Assembly (NCBI RefSeq): GCF_018913465.1
Contig: NZ_JABAPM010000004.1
Location: 124,001 to 188,000 of the forward strand
Length of the DNA: 64,000 nucleotides
From: Arcanobacterium phocae
GTDB lineage: Bacteria; Actinomycetota; Actinomycetes; Actinomycetales; Actinomycetaceae
Direction: 5' to 3'
Below are positions 53,514 to 62,672 of the stretch, piece after piece (positions within the stretch are counted from its first letter, which is position 1; every line of letters begins with the position of its first letter). Made by a program: the position numbers and the translations under genes. The notes beneath the pieces are model-generated. The model was not told where the DNA came from. It made no database searches and saw only the letters and a list, made by a program, of their open reading frames with translations.

Positions 53514-54911
53514 TTAATCGGTATGTTTTGAAAAGAAAAGTGCAGTTTTTACTCCGGCGAGAGGAATATCGATCCAATGTGGGCGTGAAATTGCTTCGTA
53601 GCTGACTTCATAGAGAGCTTTGTCTAAAATGAGTGCATTCAGAAGACGCATAGCGGTAGCATCTAAAACTCCGTAGCCATCCAGAAACGCGGTGCGAGCT
53701 TCGTGCGCCCACACGTCACATTGGTGTTTATCAGCACCGGATTTGGCAGCCGACCCAGCAGCATAATGGAACGATCGAATCATGCCGGCAACATCGCGTA
53801 ACGCCAGATCAGGTTCCGTCCGCTGCGCCAAGGGGCGTAATGGTTCGCCTTCGAAATCCAATGCCACCCAGCCGCGGTGTGGAACATCGAGGACTTGACC
53901 CAGGTGATAGTCTCCGTGGATGCGTTGTCCGAGTGGCCAATCGATGTGGGCGACGTCGTCGTAAACGGCAAAAATATCGGCTTGCGTATTACTGAGTTGC
54001 GGGGCGTCGCGTAACGCTTGGGATGCGCGTTCTTTCCATGTTTCGACGACGGACTCAGGCGAAATCTTCCGCGTTCCGAAACGTTGGGCTAACTGTTGGT
54101 GAATCTCGCGAGTCATGGCTCCGAGTGCGGTGATTCGTTCTCGCTGCGGGGGAGACATGACCGGTCCATGCGTGTTTAATTCGTCGGTGAAAACTTGCCA
54201 AGCATCTACTGAGCCGGCAAGGAATTCTTGGGCGACGAACAGATCAGCGTAATCTACGCCCGGCCACGATCCAATAACTGAACCATATTGGCGTGGCACG
54301 CTGGAAACACCCCGAGCATCGAGGGCTTGCTGTAGTTCAACATCTGGGTTGTGTCCCGCATTGACCACACGGAATAGCTTGCATATCAAGCCGACGGGAT
54401 CTCCGGAGAGACCGGAATCGTAGCGGTAAATAATCGACGTATTTGACTGCTCGGATGTGAGTTTGTGTGCACTAACTGGGTGTGGCAATTGAGTGCAATC
54501 GCGGGCCGGGGTGAGACGGAGTGTTAGGTTTTCGCCAGCATTGTCCACGGTGAATGCCGGGTCAGAAGTGTTCGCCGTCGTCCCACCGAGCAACGCGTAG
54601 AGATCGGATTGTCCATGGGGGTGGTCAGTAGCATCGAATATCGTCACTGCCGTGAAATCGCTGTTACCTCCATCGATTATCCCGATGAGTCCGGCGCCTT
54701 CTTGGGCTCCAATTTGATAGGTCAACGGCACGCTAAAAACAAGGCCGTCGATATCGAGCACGTGGATAATGGTTTGGGAATCGTCGGCAGTTGACGGTAA
54801 GGCACAGCTTGCCAGTGCAGTAATCTGTTCGGCTTGCGAGCCGCGGAACCAGCGTGCCCCGCCGATCCACGGCTTTAGCTCAGCAATAACATGAGAGAAA
54901 TCGATTATCAT
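53514..54911 (-). CDS. mak: Maltokinase
   Basis: This 465-residue kinase phosphorylates maltose at C1 to give maltose-1-phosphate, the donor for GlgE. An N-terminal cap-like domain (about 1-90) is followed by an aminoglycoside-phosphotransferase-like fold with the catalytic I-H-G-D-Y-H-L-G-Q near residue 330 and the metal-binding L-D-F-E-G-E-P. The stop codon lies 38 bases before glgB, and the start overlaps the treS stop (ATGA), so translation is coupled. In some relatives Mak is fused to TreS; here the two are separate. Confidence 0.92.
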   Translation of the reverse strand: MIIDFSHVIAELKPWIGGARWFRGSQAEQITALASCALPSTADDSQTIIHVLDIDGLVFSVPLTYQIGAQEGAGLIGIIDGGNSDFTAVTIFDATDHPHGQSDLYALLGGTTANTSDPAFTVDNAGENLTLRLTPARDCTQLPHPVSAHKLTSEQSNTSIIYRYDSGLSGDPVGLICKLFRVVNAGHNPDVELQQALDARGVSSVPRQYGSVIGSWPGVDYADLFVAQEFLAGSVDAWQVFTDELNTHGPVMSPPQRERITALGAMTREIHQQLAQRFGTRKISPESVVETWKERASQALRDAPQLSNTQADIFAVYDDVAHIDWPLGQRIHGDYHLGQVLDVPHRGWVALDFEGEPLRPLAQRTEPDLALRDVAGMIRSFHYAAGSAAKSGADKHQCDVWAHEARTAFLDGYGVLDATAMRLLNALILDKALYEVSYEAISRPHWIDIPLAGVKTALFFSKHTD

Positions 54912-56602
54912 TGCGGATCCCTTGTTAACTCGAGCCAGAAAAAGTCACGAGAACCGAGCGTCATATGGTAGTCGCCACCCTCGCCAATAGCAGGGAACTG
55001 CGCCCCGCCAAACACGTCTCGCACCGCATAACCAGCAAACTCGGAAACCGTGACCTTTGCGGCGCGGGCAGTGTTAGCCAAGTTCATCACGCACAAGATT
55101 GCTTGATCGTCATTCACACGGGTGAAAGCTAGGACGGATTCGTCGTCGGCATCGCGCAACTCAAACGAGCCATTGCCTAAGACCGGATATTGCGAACGTA
55201 CCCGCAACATTCCGTGCATCCAATGCAACAGCGAGGAGGACTGCGCCAGCTGGGATTCCACATTGGTGCTTTGATAGTGGTAGGCAAGTGATTGTACGAG
55301 CGGTAAATACAGTTGACCCGGGTCAGCATCGGAAAAACCGGCATTGCGATCGGGCGTCCACTGCATTGGGGTGCGGACGGAATCGCGGTCAGGGAGCCAA
55401 ATGTTGTCTCCCATGCCGATTTCATCGCCGTAGTAGAGGCAAGGTGAGCCGGGCAGCGAGAGCAGCAACGCGTTCGCTAACTCCAATTCGGCTCGGGAGT
55501 TACCCAGCAACGGAGCCAATCGGCGTCGAATACCAACATTCGCGCGCATACGCGGGTCTTCGGCATACCAGCCATACATTTTTGCGCGCTCTTCGGTGGA
55601 GACCATCTCCAAGGTCAGCTCGTCGTGGTTGCGCAAGAACGTTCCCCATTGCCCGCCGGCTGGAATATCCGGGGTAGCTTTGAGGATTTCGCGAATAGCG
55701 GTGGCGCGCTGGTCGCGTAACGCATAGTAGATTCGCGGCATGACGGGGAAGTGGAAGCACATGTGGCATTCCGGATTCTCATCGGTGCCGTAGTATTCGA
55801 CTACGTCCTCCGGCCACTGGTTGGCTTCAGCAATGAAGATTCGCCCCGGGTAGGCCTCATCGATTTCCCGCCGCAGCCGCGCAATGAATTCGTGTGTCCG
55901 CGGTAGGTTTTCGCAGTTCGTTCCTTCTTCTTCGAAAAGATACGGAATAGCATCTAGGCGGAATCCGTCGACGCCGATCTCGCACCAGAACTTAACGACG
56001 TCGATAATGGCGTCCTGTACAGCCGGGTTTTCAAAATTAAGATCTGGCTGATGGGAGAAGAACCGGTGCCAGAAGTATTGCCGGCGAACCGGATCGAACG
56101 TCCAGTTTGAGGCTTCGGTGTCGATAAAAATAATGCGCGCATCGGCGTAGTCCTCATCGGTGTCTCGCCACACATAAAAATCGCCGTAGGGGCCGTCCGG
56201 GTTTGCCCGCGAGCTTTGGAACCACGGGTGCTGATCGGATGTGTGGTTGGCGACGACGTCGATCACGATCCGAATACCGCGTTCGTGTGCTTGTTCGACG
56301 AGCTCGGCGAAATCCTCCATCGAGCCATATTCAGAATTAACCGCAGTATAGTTCGAAATATCGTATCCGCCGTCGCGCATCGGGGACGGATAGAACGGTG
56401 GAATCCACAGTGCGTCAACGCCGAGCCATTGCAGGTAATCGAGGTGATCGATCAGACCACGAAAATCACCGGTTCCGGTGCCGTGTGTATCGCCGAAGGC
56501 GCGCAACAACACCTCGTAAAAGACGGCGGTGCGGAACCAGTTGGGATCAGGCACGATGCCCGGTCGGTCGAGCGGTGGCACATTGATAGCGGATTTGGTC
56601 AA
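54908..56602 (-). CDS. treS: Trehalose synthase (maltose alpha-D-glucosyltransferase)
   Basis: This 564-residue GH13 enzyme interconverts trehalose and maltose. Diagnostic features are the start region (W-F-R-T-A-V-F-Y-E-V-L-L-R-A-F-G-D), D-G-F-R-L-D-A-I-P-Y-L (nucleophile Asp about residue 215), I-A-E-A-N-Q-W-P-E-D-V (acid/base) and F-L-R-N-H-D-E-L. The Y-L-F-E-E-E-G-T-N-C-E-N segment is characteristic of TreS. Both ends overlap neighbours by four bases (glgE upstream, mak downstream), so the three are one coupled unit. Direction in vivo is probably trehalose to maltose to maltose-1-phosphate. Confidence 0.94.
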   Translation of the reverse strand: MTKSAINVPPLDRPGIVPDPNWFRTAVFYEVLLRAFGDTHGTGTGDFRGLIDHLDYLQWLGVDALWIPPFYPSPMRDGGYDISNYTAVNSEYGSMEDFAELVEQAHERGIRIVIDVVANHTSDQHPWFQSSRANPDGPYGDFYVWRDTDEDYADARIIFIDTEASNWTFDPVRRQYFWHRFFSHQPDLNFENPAVQDAIIDVVKFWCEIGVDGFRLDAIPYLFEEEGTNCENLPRTHEFIARLRREIDEAYPGRIFIAEANQWPEDVVEYYGTDENPECHMCFHFPVMPRIYYALRDQRATAIREILKATPDIPAGGQWGTFLRNHDELTLEMVSTEERAKMYGWYAEDPRMRANVGIRRRLAPLLGNSRAELELANALLLSLPGSPCLYYGDEIGMGDNIWLPDRDSVRTPMQWTPDRNAGFSDADPGQLYLPLVQSLAYHYQSTNVESQLAQSSSLLHWMHGMLRVRSQYPVLGNGSFELRDADDESVLAFTRVNDDQAILCVMNLANTARAAKVTVSEFAGYAVRDVFGGAQFPAIGEGGDYHMTLGSRDFFWLELTRDPQ

Positions 56603-58680
56603 GGTAACACCTTCACAGATAGAATATGGGCAACTTGACCGTGCGGATCAAGACGTACGTATGGAGCTTCGTTCCACAGATAGGTTTCGCCGTTCATTTC
56701 GTCAGTAACCTCGAGGATTGGTCCGTTATCCCATCGCGGCGAAATATCAAACGGGGAGAGGTCAAGATACACATTAGCATCCCGGGATGCGTACGGATCG
56801 AGATTGACGACGACGATAACCGCATCCAGTGTGCCATCCGGAGTTTCCTCGGGGCGGGCAATCTTAGTGAACGACACGATCTTGTCATTCGAGGTGGCAT
56901 TAATTGTGACATTGCGTAACCGCTGCAAAGCTGTATGCTTGTTGCGAATCGAATTGAGTAGTTTCAGCAATGTGGACATGCCGTTATGTTCAGCAACCGC
57001 ATAGTTGCGGGGCTTGTACTCGTATTTCTCGTTGTCGATCTGTTCTTCGGCATCTGGGCGCGCAATATTCTCCACGAGCTCGTATCCGTTGTAGATTCCC
57101 CACGTTGGCGAACCGGTGGCCGCCAGAATCGCGCGGATTGCAAACGCTGGGATTCCACCGCGTTGCATATACGGGGTGAGAATATCGTGGGTTGTGGGCC
57201 AGAAAGCTGGGCGCAGACGATGTGCTGACTCGTGCGAGATTTCCCAGAGGTATTCCTCAATTTCTTGGCGTTCATTACGCCACGCGAAATACGTATAGGA
57301 CTGATGGAATCCGACTGTGCCAAGGGTTTGCATCATCGGCGGGTTGGTGAAGGCTTCTGCTAGGAAAATAATGTCCGGATGGTTTTGGCGGAATTCGCCA
57401 AGGAGCCGCTGCCAGAATGCCACCGGCTTGGTATGCGGATTGTCGACTCGGAAGATAGTAACTCCGTGGCTAACCCACAGTTCAAGGATGCGCTTGATCT
57501 CTTGGTAGATACCTTCTGGATCATTATCAAAGTTTAATGGATAGATATCTTGATACTTCTTCGGCGGGTTTTCGGCGTAAGCAATCGTCCCATCAGCGCG
57601 GGTGGTAAACCACTCAGGATGTTCAGTTACCCACGGATGATCCGGGGAACACTGCAAGGCTACGTCCATGGCAACTTCCATGCCCAGCTTATGAGCTTTT
57701 GCTACGAAAGCATCAAAATCCTCGAAGGTGCCGAGCGTCGGATCGATGGCATCGTGACCGCCGTCAGCTGACCCAATGGCATACGGTGAACCCGGATCGC
57801 CTGGTTGTGCAGTAAGTGAGTTATTGCGGCCTTTGCGATTCGACGTTCCGATTGGATGAATCGGGGTTAGGTAGACGACGTCGAAGCCCATCCCGGCGAT
57901 ACGATCCAGATCAGTGGCCGCGGTGCGCAAGGTACCCGATGTCCATTTGCCGGTTGCCGGATCCTTTTTAGCACCGATAGAGCGTGGAAAGATCTCATAC
58001 CATGATCCGACAAGTGCGCGCTGCCGATCTACGAAGAGCGGATATTCTTTCGAGCGAGACACCAGTTCTTTAACTGGATATTTAGCTAGTGCTTCTTGAA
58101 CTTCAGGCGCTCGGGCAGCAGCTAGCTTGATTTCGGGCAGTGCACGTTTCTTGGAGATGACCGTCAGAGCTTCGCGTACGGCAGCGCGTTCGGCAGACCG
58201 TACCGGAGCGGCCTTAACTGCCTTCTTGAACAAGAGTTCTGCTTCGGCGAATACGAGTGGAATATCGATTCCAGCTGGCACTTTGATTTCTGCATTATGC
58301 AACCACGTAGCATACGGATCAGACCATGCTTCAACGTAAAAGCGATGAGCACCAGGCGCACGTGGTGTTAGCCAGCCCTCGTAACGGAACAGGCCAGGGG
58401 AGACGTCACGCATCGGAGATTCTTGAAGAACATGCCCATTAGCGTCAACTAAGACGACTGCGGCTGCGAACTTATCGTGTCCTTCCCGGAAAACAGTGGC
58501 TTGTACCGGGAACGACTCGTTAACAGTCGCCTTCACTGGAGCTGTTCCATCGAGCAACTGAGGAGTTACCTCAACGATAGGGATGCGGCTAATAGCCGGG
58601 ATTGGCGTTTGCTTAGGAGCGCGTACTCGCTGCTGAGAAGTCTTGCGAGCTGGTCTGGTTTTACGTTGCGAAGTAGTCAC
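56599..58680 (-). CDS. glgE: Alpha-1,4-glucan:maltose-1-phosphate maltosyltransferase
   Basis: This 693-residue GH13_3 enzyme extends alpha-1,4-glucan by maltosyl units from maltose-1-phosphate. A basic N-terminal tail (about 1-30) precedes the DUF3416 beta domain and the barrel with I-F-R-V-D-N-P-H-T-K (nucleophile Asp about 405), F-L-A-E-A-F-T-N-P and W-P-T-T-H-D-I-L. Length and motifs fit GlgE rather than an amylase. The start is a GTG at 58680 after A-G-G-T-G. It is the first gene of the four-gene operon; an inverted repeat lies about 26 bases upstream. Confidence 0.95.
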   Translation of the reverse strand: MTTSQRKTRPARKTSQQRVRAPKQTPIPAISRIPIVEVTPQLLDGTAPVKATVNESFPVQATVFREGHDKFAAAVVLVDANGHVLQESPMRDVSPGLFRYEGWLTPRAPGAHRFYVEAWSDPYATWLHNAEIKVPAGIDIPLVFAEAELLFKKAVKAAPVRSAERAAVREALTVISKKRALPEIKLAAARAPEVQEALAKYPVKELVSRSKEYPLFVDRQRALVGSWYEIFPRSIGAKKDPATGKWTSGTLRTAATDLDRIAGMGFDVVYLTPIHPIGTSNRKGRNNSLTAQPGDPGSPYAIGSADGGHDAIDPTLGTFEDFDAFVAKAHKLGMEVAMDVALQCSPDHPWVTEHPEWFTTRADGTIAYAENPPKKYQDIYPLNFDNDPEGIYQEIKRILELWVSHGVTIFRVDNPHTKPVAFWQRLLGEFRQNHPDIIFLAEAFTNPPMMQTLGTVGFHQSYTYFAWRNERQEIEEYLWEISHESAHRLRPAFWPTTHDILTPYMQRGGIPAFAIRAILAATGSPTWGIYNGYELVENIARPDAEEQIDNEKYEYKPRNYAVAEHNGMSTLLKLLNSIRNKHTALQRLRNVTINATSNDKIVSFTKIARPEETPDGTLDAVIVVVNLDPYASRDANVYLDLSPFDISPRWDNGPILEVTDEMNGETYLWNEAPYVRLDPHGQVAHILSVKVLP

Positions 58681-58705
58681 AACACCTAGTCTAATCTAGT
58701 TACCT

Positions 58706-58728
58706 ACGTCTCAAAAATTATTAGACGT
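58706..58728 (-). promoter_or_regulatory. Inverted repeat upstream of glgE
   Basis: ACGTCT (58706-58711) and AGACGT (58723-58728) form 6-base arms with an 11-base AT-rich spacer. It lies 26 bases upstream of the glgE start, in the promoter region. The match is short and could be chance. Confidence 0.3.
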
Positions 58729-58800
58729 TTTGGTGCCTGGTTGATATTTAAATTCTTTTGATGAGGGCGAGGTGTTCTCTCCCCAGCTCTGGTTTTTACA

Positions 58801-58843
58801 TAAAAATGCTGGTGGGATTGGCTGTGCCAATCCCACCAGCATT
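58801..58843 (-). terminator. Intrinsic terminator of glgP
   Basis: A perfect 18-bp stem with a 3-base loop (58805-58822 with 58826-58843) is followed on the minus strand by a U-tract (TTTTTATG), 27 bases past the glgP stop. Confidence 0.9.
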
Positions 58844-58870
58844 GGTTTAAGCGCTGATCAGATCAACTAA

Positions 58871-61237
58871 TCAGATCGTGTGTGGCGTAATCTTCCACAC
58901 TTCGCGGGCGTAATCGCCGATGGTGCGGTCCGAAGAGAACCGGCCCGATTCAACGATATTCTTCCACGTCATCTTGGCCCAGTGGCGACGATCTCGGTAA
59001 TCAGCAGCCATCCGGTCACGAGTCTCGCGGTAAGAAGCGAAATCACCGAGTACGTAGTAGATGTCAGCTGGCTCCCAGCTTGGCTCGTAGAGCGAGTTGA
59101 GCAGATCATGGAACATTCCGGTTCCGCCGTCGTCGAGCGTGCCGTCAACAAACGCATCCAGTACCCGCTTCAAACCAGGGGTTTGCTCTGCGGTGGCGCG
59201 TGGGTTGTAGTTCGCGCGAAGCTCCGGAAGCTCTTCTTCCTTAGCACCGAAAATGTAGGCATTTTCTTCGCCTACGGAGTCAAGGATCTCAACGTTTGCG
59301 CCGTCGAGAGTACCGAGCGTCAACGCACCGTTCATCATGAACTTCATATTTGATGTTCCAGATGCTTCCTTACCGGCAGTAGAAATCTGCTCGGAAACAT
59401 CAGCGGCTGGAATAATGTGCTCTGCTGGCGAAACATTGTAGTTTTCCACGAACAGAACCTGAATCTTGCCGTCCATGTCTGGGTCATTGTTAATCAATCG
59501 GCCGATTTCATTAATGAGCTTAATGATTGCCTTAGCGCGCACGTAGCCAGGAGCTGCCTTCGCGCCGAAGATAAACAGGCGTGGGGCAACGTCAAGAGTC
59601 GGATCGTCCTTCAACCGGAAGTAGAGATCCAAGATGTACAGTGCGTTCATCAACTGACGCTTGTACTCGTGTAGGCGCTTGATCTGAACGTCGAAGATAG
59701 CATCTGGATTAACGCTGACGCCTTGACGGTTCTTGATCCACGCTGCGAAATCAGCCTTATTAGCTGCCTTGATGTCATTAACGCGATCCAAGATGGCGTC
59801 GTCGTCACCAAAGTGTTCCAGCTTCTTGAGCTCATCAAGATTGCGTACCCAAGCATCTGAACCGAGCAGTTCAGTCAGGAGTGATGCTAGACGTGGGTTG
59901 CACTGGTTGAGCCAACGGCGTGGGGTAACACCGTTGGTCTTGTTGTTGAACCGTTCTGGCCAGATGTCGTGCCAGTCGTGGAGCGTGTCCTTCTTGATAA
60001 TCTCGGTGTGCAGCGCGGCAACACCGTTGATGGAGTATGCGGCGTAGCAGGCGATCCAAGCCATGTGAACACGATTGCCCTGGATTGGTGCCATGTATTC
60101 GATCTTGCCCGGGTGATACCCGCCGGCAGCGAGTTCCTCGCGGAACCGGCGATCGATTTCGCGCACGATTTCGCTGATACGTGGGAAGAGACGATCGAAG
60201 ATTGTCATTTCCCAGGTTTCGAGGGCTTCTGCCAACACGGTGTGGTTGGTGTAGCCGAAGGTGTGGGAGACAATATCCCATGCCTTTTCCCAAGAGTATC
60301 CATGCTCGTCGAGCAGTAGGCGCATGAGCTCTGGAATTGCGAGAACTGGGTGGGTGTCATTGAGCTGGATGCAGTTGAATTCGTGGAAGTCATCCAGGGT
60401 GTCGTGATGTGCTAGATGGTTGTCGACGATTGCCTGCAATGATGCCGAGCAGAAGAAGTACTGCTGGCGAACACGCAAGACCTTGCCTTCGTAAGTGGAG
60501 TCATTCGGGTAAAGAACACGGCAAATATCGTGGACGCGCTCGCGCTCAACGATAGCGTCGGTGAAGCGCTGGGAGTTGAAGGCGTCGTAGTCGAATTCCT
60601 TGGTTGGCTCAGCCTTCCACATGCGCAAGGTGTTGACGTTCTTGGTGCCGTAGCCGGTGATCGGCATGTCGTAAGGAATTGCGCGAACATCGAGATCAGC
60701 GTACTTGACGATGCGCTGTTCTTCTTCACGGCGAATAACGAAGGGGTAGCCTTCTTCCATCCATGCGTCTGGCTCTTCTTCTTGGAAGCCATCATTGAAC
60801 AGCTGGCGGAAAAGGCCGTAGCGGTAAAGGATGCCGTAGCCGCGCACTGGCAGATCCATCGTTGCACACGAATCAAGGAAGCATGCTGCTAGGCGGCCAA
60901 GACCACCGTTTCCGAGTGCGGCATCGTGTTCCTCTTCGAGAACGTCGGAAAGGTTCTGCCCGAAAGCGTTGAGAGCTTCGGTGGCTTCATCGACCATTCC
61001 GAGGTTGGTGAGGTTGTTCAGGAGCGCACGGCCCATGAGGAACTCAGCGGAGAAATAGTGCTGCATACGGGTAGCGTTGTATGTTTCTTCGGTGCGCTGC
61101 CAGTTGTCTGCGATACGGTCGACGACGGCGTTAGACGTAGCCGACCAGTATTCCATCGGAGTTCCGGAATGCTCGTTGCGACCGGACACGGCACGCATCT
61201 GCATGCCGATTGCTGAAGTAGTATCAGGACGGGTCAT
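58871..61237 (-). CDS. glgP: Glycogen/maltodextrin phosphorylase
   Basis: This 788-residue GT35 enzyme releases glucose-1-phosphate from alpha-1,4-glucan ends. The pyridoxal-phosphate lysine lies in A-S-G-T-S-N-M-K-F-M-M-N-G near residue 630. Other signature blocks are L-G-N-G-G-L-G-R-L-A-A-C-F-L-D-S, V-Q-I-K-R-L-H-E-Y-K-R-Q and N-G-V-T-P-R-R-W-L. The ATG at 61237 has A-A-A-G-G-G upstream. It is a single-gene unit with its own terminator, lying just upstream of and in the same direction as glgE. It provides the degradative arm of the pathway. Confidence 0.95.
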   Translation of the reverse strand: MTRPDTTSAIGMQMRAVSGRNEHSGTPMEYWSATSNAVVDRIADNWQRTEETYNATRMQHYFSAEFLMGRALLNNLTNLGMVDEATEALNAFGQNLSDVLEEEHDAALGNGGLGRLAACFLDSCATMDLPVRGYGILYRYGLFRQLFNDGFQEEEPDAWMEEGYPFVIRREEEQRIVKYADLDVRAIPYDMPITGYGTKNVNTLRMWKAEPTKEFDYDAFNSQRFTDAIVERERVHDICRVLYPNDSTYEGKVLRVRQQYFFCSASLQAIVDNHLAHHDTLDDFHEFNCIQLNDTHPVLAIPELMRLLLDEHGYSWEKAWDIVSHTFGYTNHTVLAEALETWEMTIFDRLFPRISEIVREIDRRFREELAAGGYHPGKIEYMAPIQGNRVHMAWIACYAAYSINGVAALHTEIIKKDTLHDWHDIWPERFNNKTNGVTPRRWLNQCNPRLASLLTELLGSDAWVRNLDELKKLEHFGDDDAILDRVNDIKAANKADFAAWIKNRQGVSVNPDAIFDVQIKRLHEYKRQLMNALYILDLYFRLKDDPTLDVAPRLFIFGAKAAPGYVRAKAIIKLINEIGRLINNDPDMDGKIQVLFVENYNVSPAEHIIPAADVSEQISTAGKEASGTSNMKFMMNGALTLGTLDGANVEILDSVGEENAYIFGAKEEELPELRANYNPRATAEQTPGLKRVLDAFVDGTLDDGGTGMFHDLLNSLYEPSWEPADIYYVLGDFASYRETRDRMAADYRDRRHWAKMTWKNIVESGRFSSDRTIGDYAREVWKITPHTI

Positions 61238-61279
61238 GTTTTCCCTTTCAGGACTGTTGCGGGCAGTTAGCCCGATTCC

Positions 61280-61307
61280 TTACATCGTAATCGTAGCGTA
61301 GATGTAA
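61280..61307 (-). promoter_or_regulatory. Inverted repeat in the glgP leader
   Basis: TTACATC (61280-61286) and GATGTAA (61301-61307) form perfect 7-base arms 14 bases apart, about 43 bases upstream of the glgP start. It may be an operator; the spacing suits a dimer on successive turns. Confidence 0.35.
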
Positions 61308-61326
61308 CGTTGCGAAAATTTTTTCA

Positions 61327-61395
61327 CGTAGGACTTTTATTCTTTGCAGTGGTTTCGGTACTAGTTAACCACAGCTATAGTTCAAAAGTCCTACG
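61327..61395 (-). promoter_or_regulatory. Nested inverted repeats between trpS and glgP
   Basis: Outer arms of 12 bases (61327-61338 and 61384-61395, CGTAGGACTTTT and its complement) enclose a second repeat GTGGTT/AACCAC. The right end continues into the palindrome CTACGCGTAG (61391-61400), ten bases past the trpS stop. It could be an extended terminator for trpS or a regulatory structure for glgP. Confidence 0.5.
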
Positions 61396-61404
61396 CGTAG
61401 GTGG

Positions 61405-62511
61405 TTAGTAGGTCATGCCAAGTGCGTTGTGGACGTCGTCGAGAGTCTCTTGTGCCTGCTCGCGCGCACGCTCAATGCCACGCATCAGCACGCTACGCAA
61501 ATACTCAGGATCTTGCTCTAGTTCAGCGCGTCGCGCACGAATAGGAGCGAGGTGCTCATTGAGTGCTTCGGTTACGACCTTCTTCAAGGTGCCGCCACCG
61601 CCGTCGCCAATCTCTTCGGCGATAACTTCTGGGGCGCGCCCGGTACACATCGAAGCAATAAGCAACAAGTTAGAAACTTCGGGGCGATTAACTGGATCGT
61701 AGGTGATATGCCGATCTGAATCGGTTACTGCGCGTTTGAGCTTCTTAGCCGTCTCATCGGCACTCATTCGCAACTCGATCGTGTTGCCGCGCGACTTCGA
61801 CATCTTTTCACCATCTAAACCAAGCACATGTGCGGCATCGGACAAGAGTGCGTGCGGGCGCGGGAAGATTCGCTTTGCCTTCTTACCCTTGTTGTAACGC
61901 TTTTCGAAACGATCAGCAATCACGCGGGCCTGCTCCAAATGCGGAAGTTGATCTTTACCAACCGGAACCAAGTTAGCCTTGCAGAATAAAATATCGGCAG
62001 CCTGATGAACCGGGTAGGTCAGCAGTAGGCCAGACATTGGCCGGCCGTTCGTTGCCTCATACTCGGCTTTAACTGTAGGGTTGCGGCGCAGTTCGGCGTC
62101 GGAAACAACCGACAGGAATGGCAAAACAAGTTCGTTGAGTTCGGGGACTTGAGAGTGTGCGAAGAATACGGTTTCTTCGGGATCCATGCCCACCGCGAGA
62201 TAATCGGTCAGGAGGGACATGGTGCGCTCGCGGATCGAATCGGCCTCATCGCGATCCGTAATCACCTGATAATCAGCAATCAGTAACCAAGTATCGACGC
62301 CGCGTTGCTGCAGTTTACGCCAGTTTTGCAGGGTGCCGAAATAGTGGCCGATATGCAGGTGCCCAGTTGGCCGCGCGCCGGTCAGCACCCGGAACTTCGA
62401 GGGATCTTCGTCAATAGCTAGGTTGATTTTCTCGCTCATCTGGCGGGTAGCTTCGAGTGAAGCATCCGACGTTGCCGTCTCCAGGGCGAGTTGCGCATTA
62501 TTTTCACTCAT
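61405..62511 (-). CDS. trpS: Tryptophanyl-tRNA synthetase
   Basis: This 368-residue class I synthetase charges tRNA-Trp. It has R-V-L-T-G-A-R-P-T-G-H-L-H-I-G-H-Y near residue 45 (the HIGH motif) and G-E-K-M-S-K-S near residue 237. A hydrophilic N-terminal extension of about 35 residues precedes the catalytic core. The start at 62511 opens M-S-E-N-N; the actual start could also be a later Met (M-S-E-K-I-N), and a frame from 62553 has no site. The ribosome binding site is weak. Confidence 0.93.
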   Translation of the reverse strand: MSENNAQLALETATSDASLEATRQMSEKINLAIDEDPSKFRVLTGARPTGHLHIGHYFGTLQNWRKLQQRGVDTWLLIADYQVITDRDEADSIRERTMSLLTDYLAVGMDPEETVFFAHSQVPELNELVLPFLSVVSDAELRRNPTVKAEYEATNGRPMSGLLLTYPVHQAADILFCKANLVPVGKDQLPHLEQARVIADRFEKRYNKGKKAKRIFPRPHALLSDAAHVLGLDGEKMSKSRGNTIELRMSADETAKKLKRAVTDSDRHITYDPVNRPEVSNLLLIASMCTGRAPEVIAEEIGDGGGGTLKKVVTEALNEHLAPIRARRAELEQDPEYLRSVLMRGIERAREQAQETLDDVHNALGMTY

Positions 62512-62548
62512 GCCATCTAGTCTAGCGTGCCGTGCCACGACTTTTTGT

Positions 62549-62578
62549 TTCACATAGTTGTGAAGCGTGACGTTTCAC
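62549..62578 (-). promoter_or_regulatory. Cluster of GTGAA/TTCAC half sites upstream of trpS
   Basis: TTCAC (62549-62553) and GTGAA (62560-62564) form one inverted repeat. GTGAAGCGT and ACGTTTCAC (62560-62568, 62570-62578) form an overlapping one with one mismatch. They lie 38-67 bases upstream of trpS and could be an operator. Confidence 0.35.
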
Positions 62579-62672
62579 GGAGATCTGGCGAAGGTTCTTA
62601 CGACGGCGGACAGGTAAGAGTTATCTAAAGTCAAAAACGACGTGGTTTTCCTAGTGGCAACTTTTGGGCAGA

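Noticed and set aside
60530-60892. Open frames antisense to glgP
   Set aside because: They mirror the codon bias of the phosphorylase gene and show no independent start or family motif.
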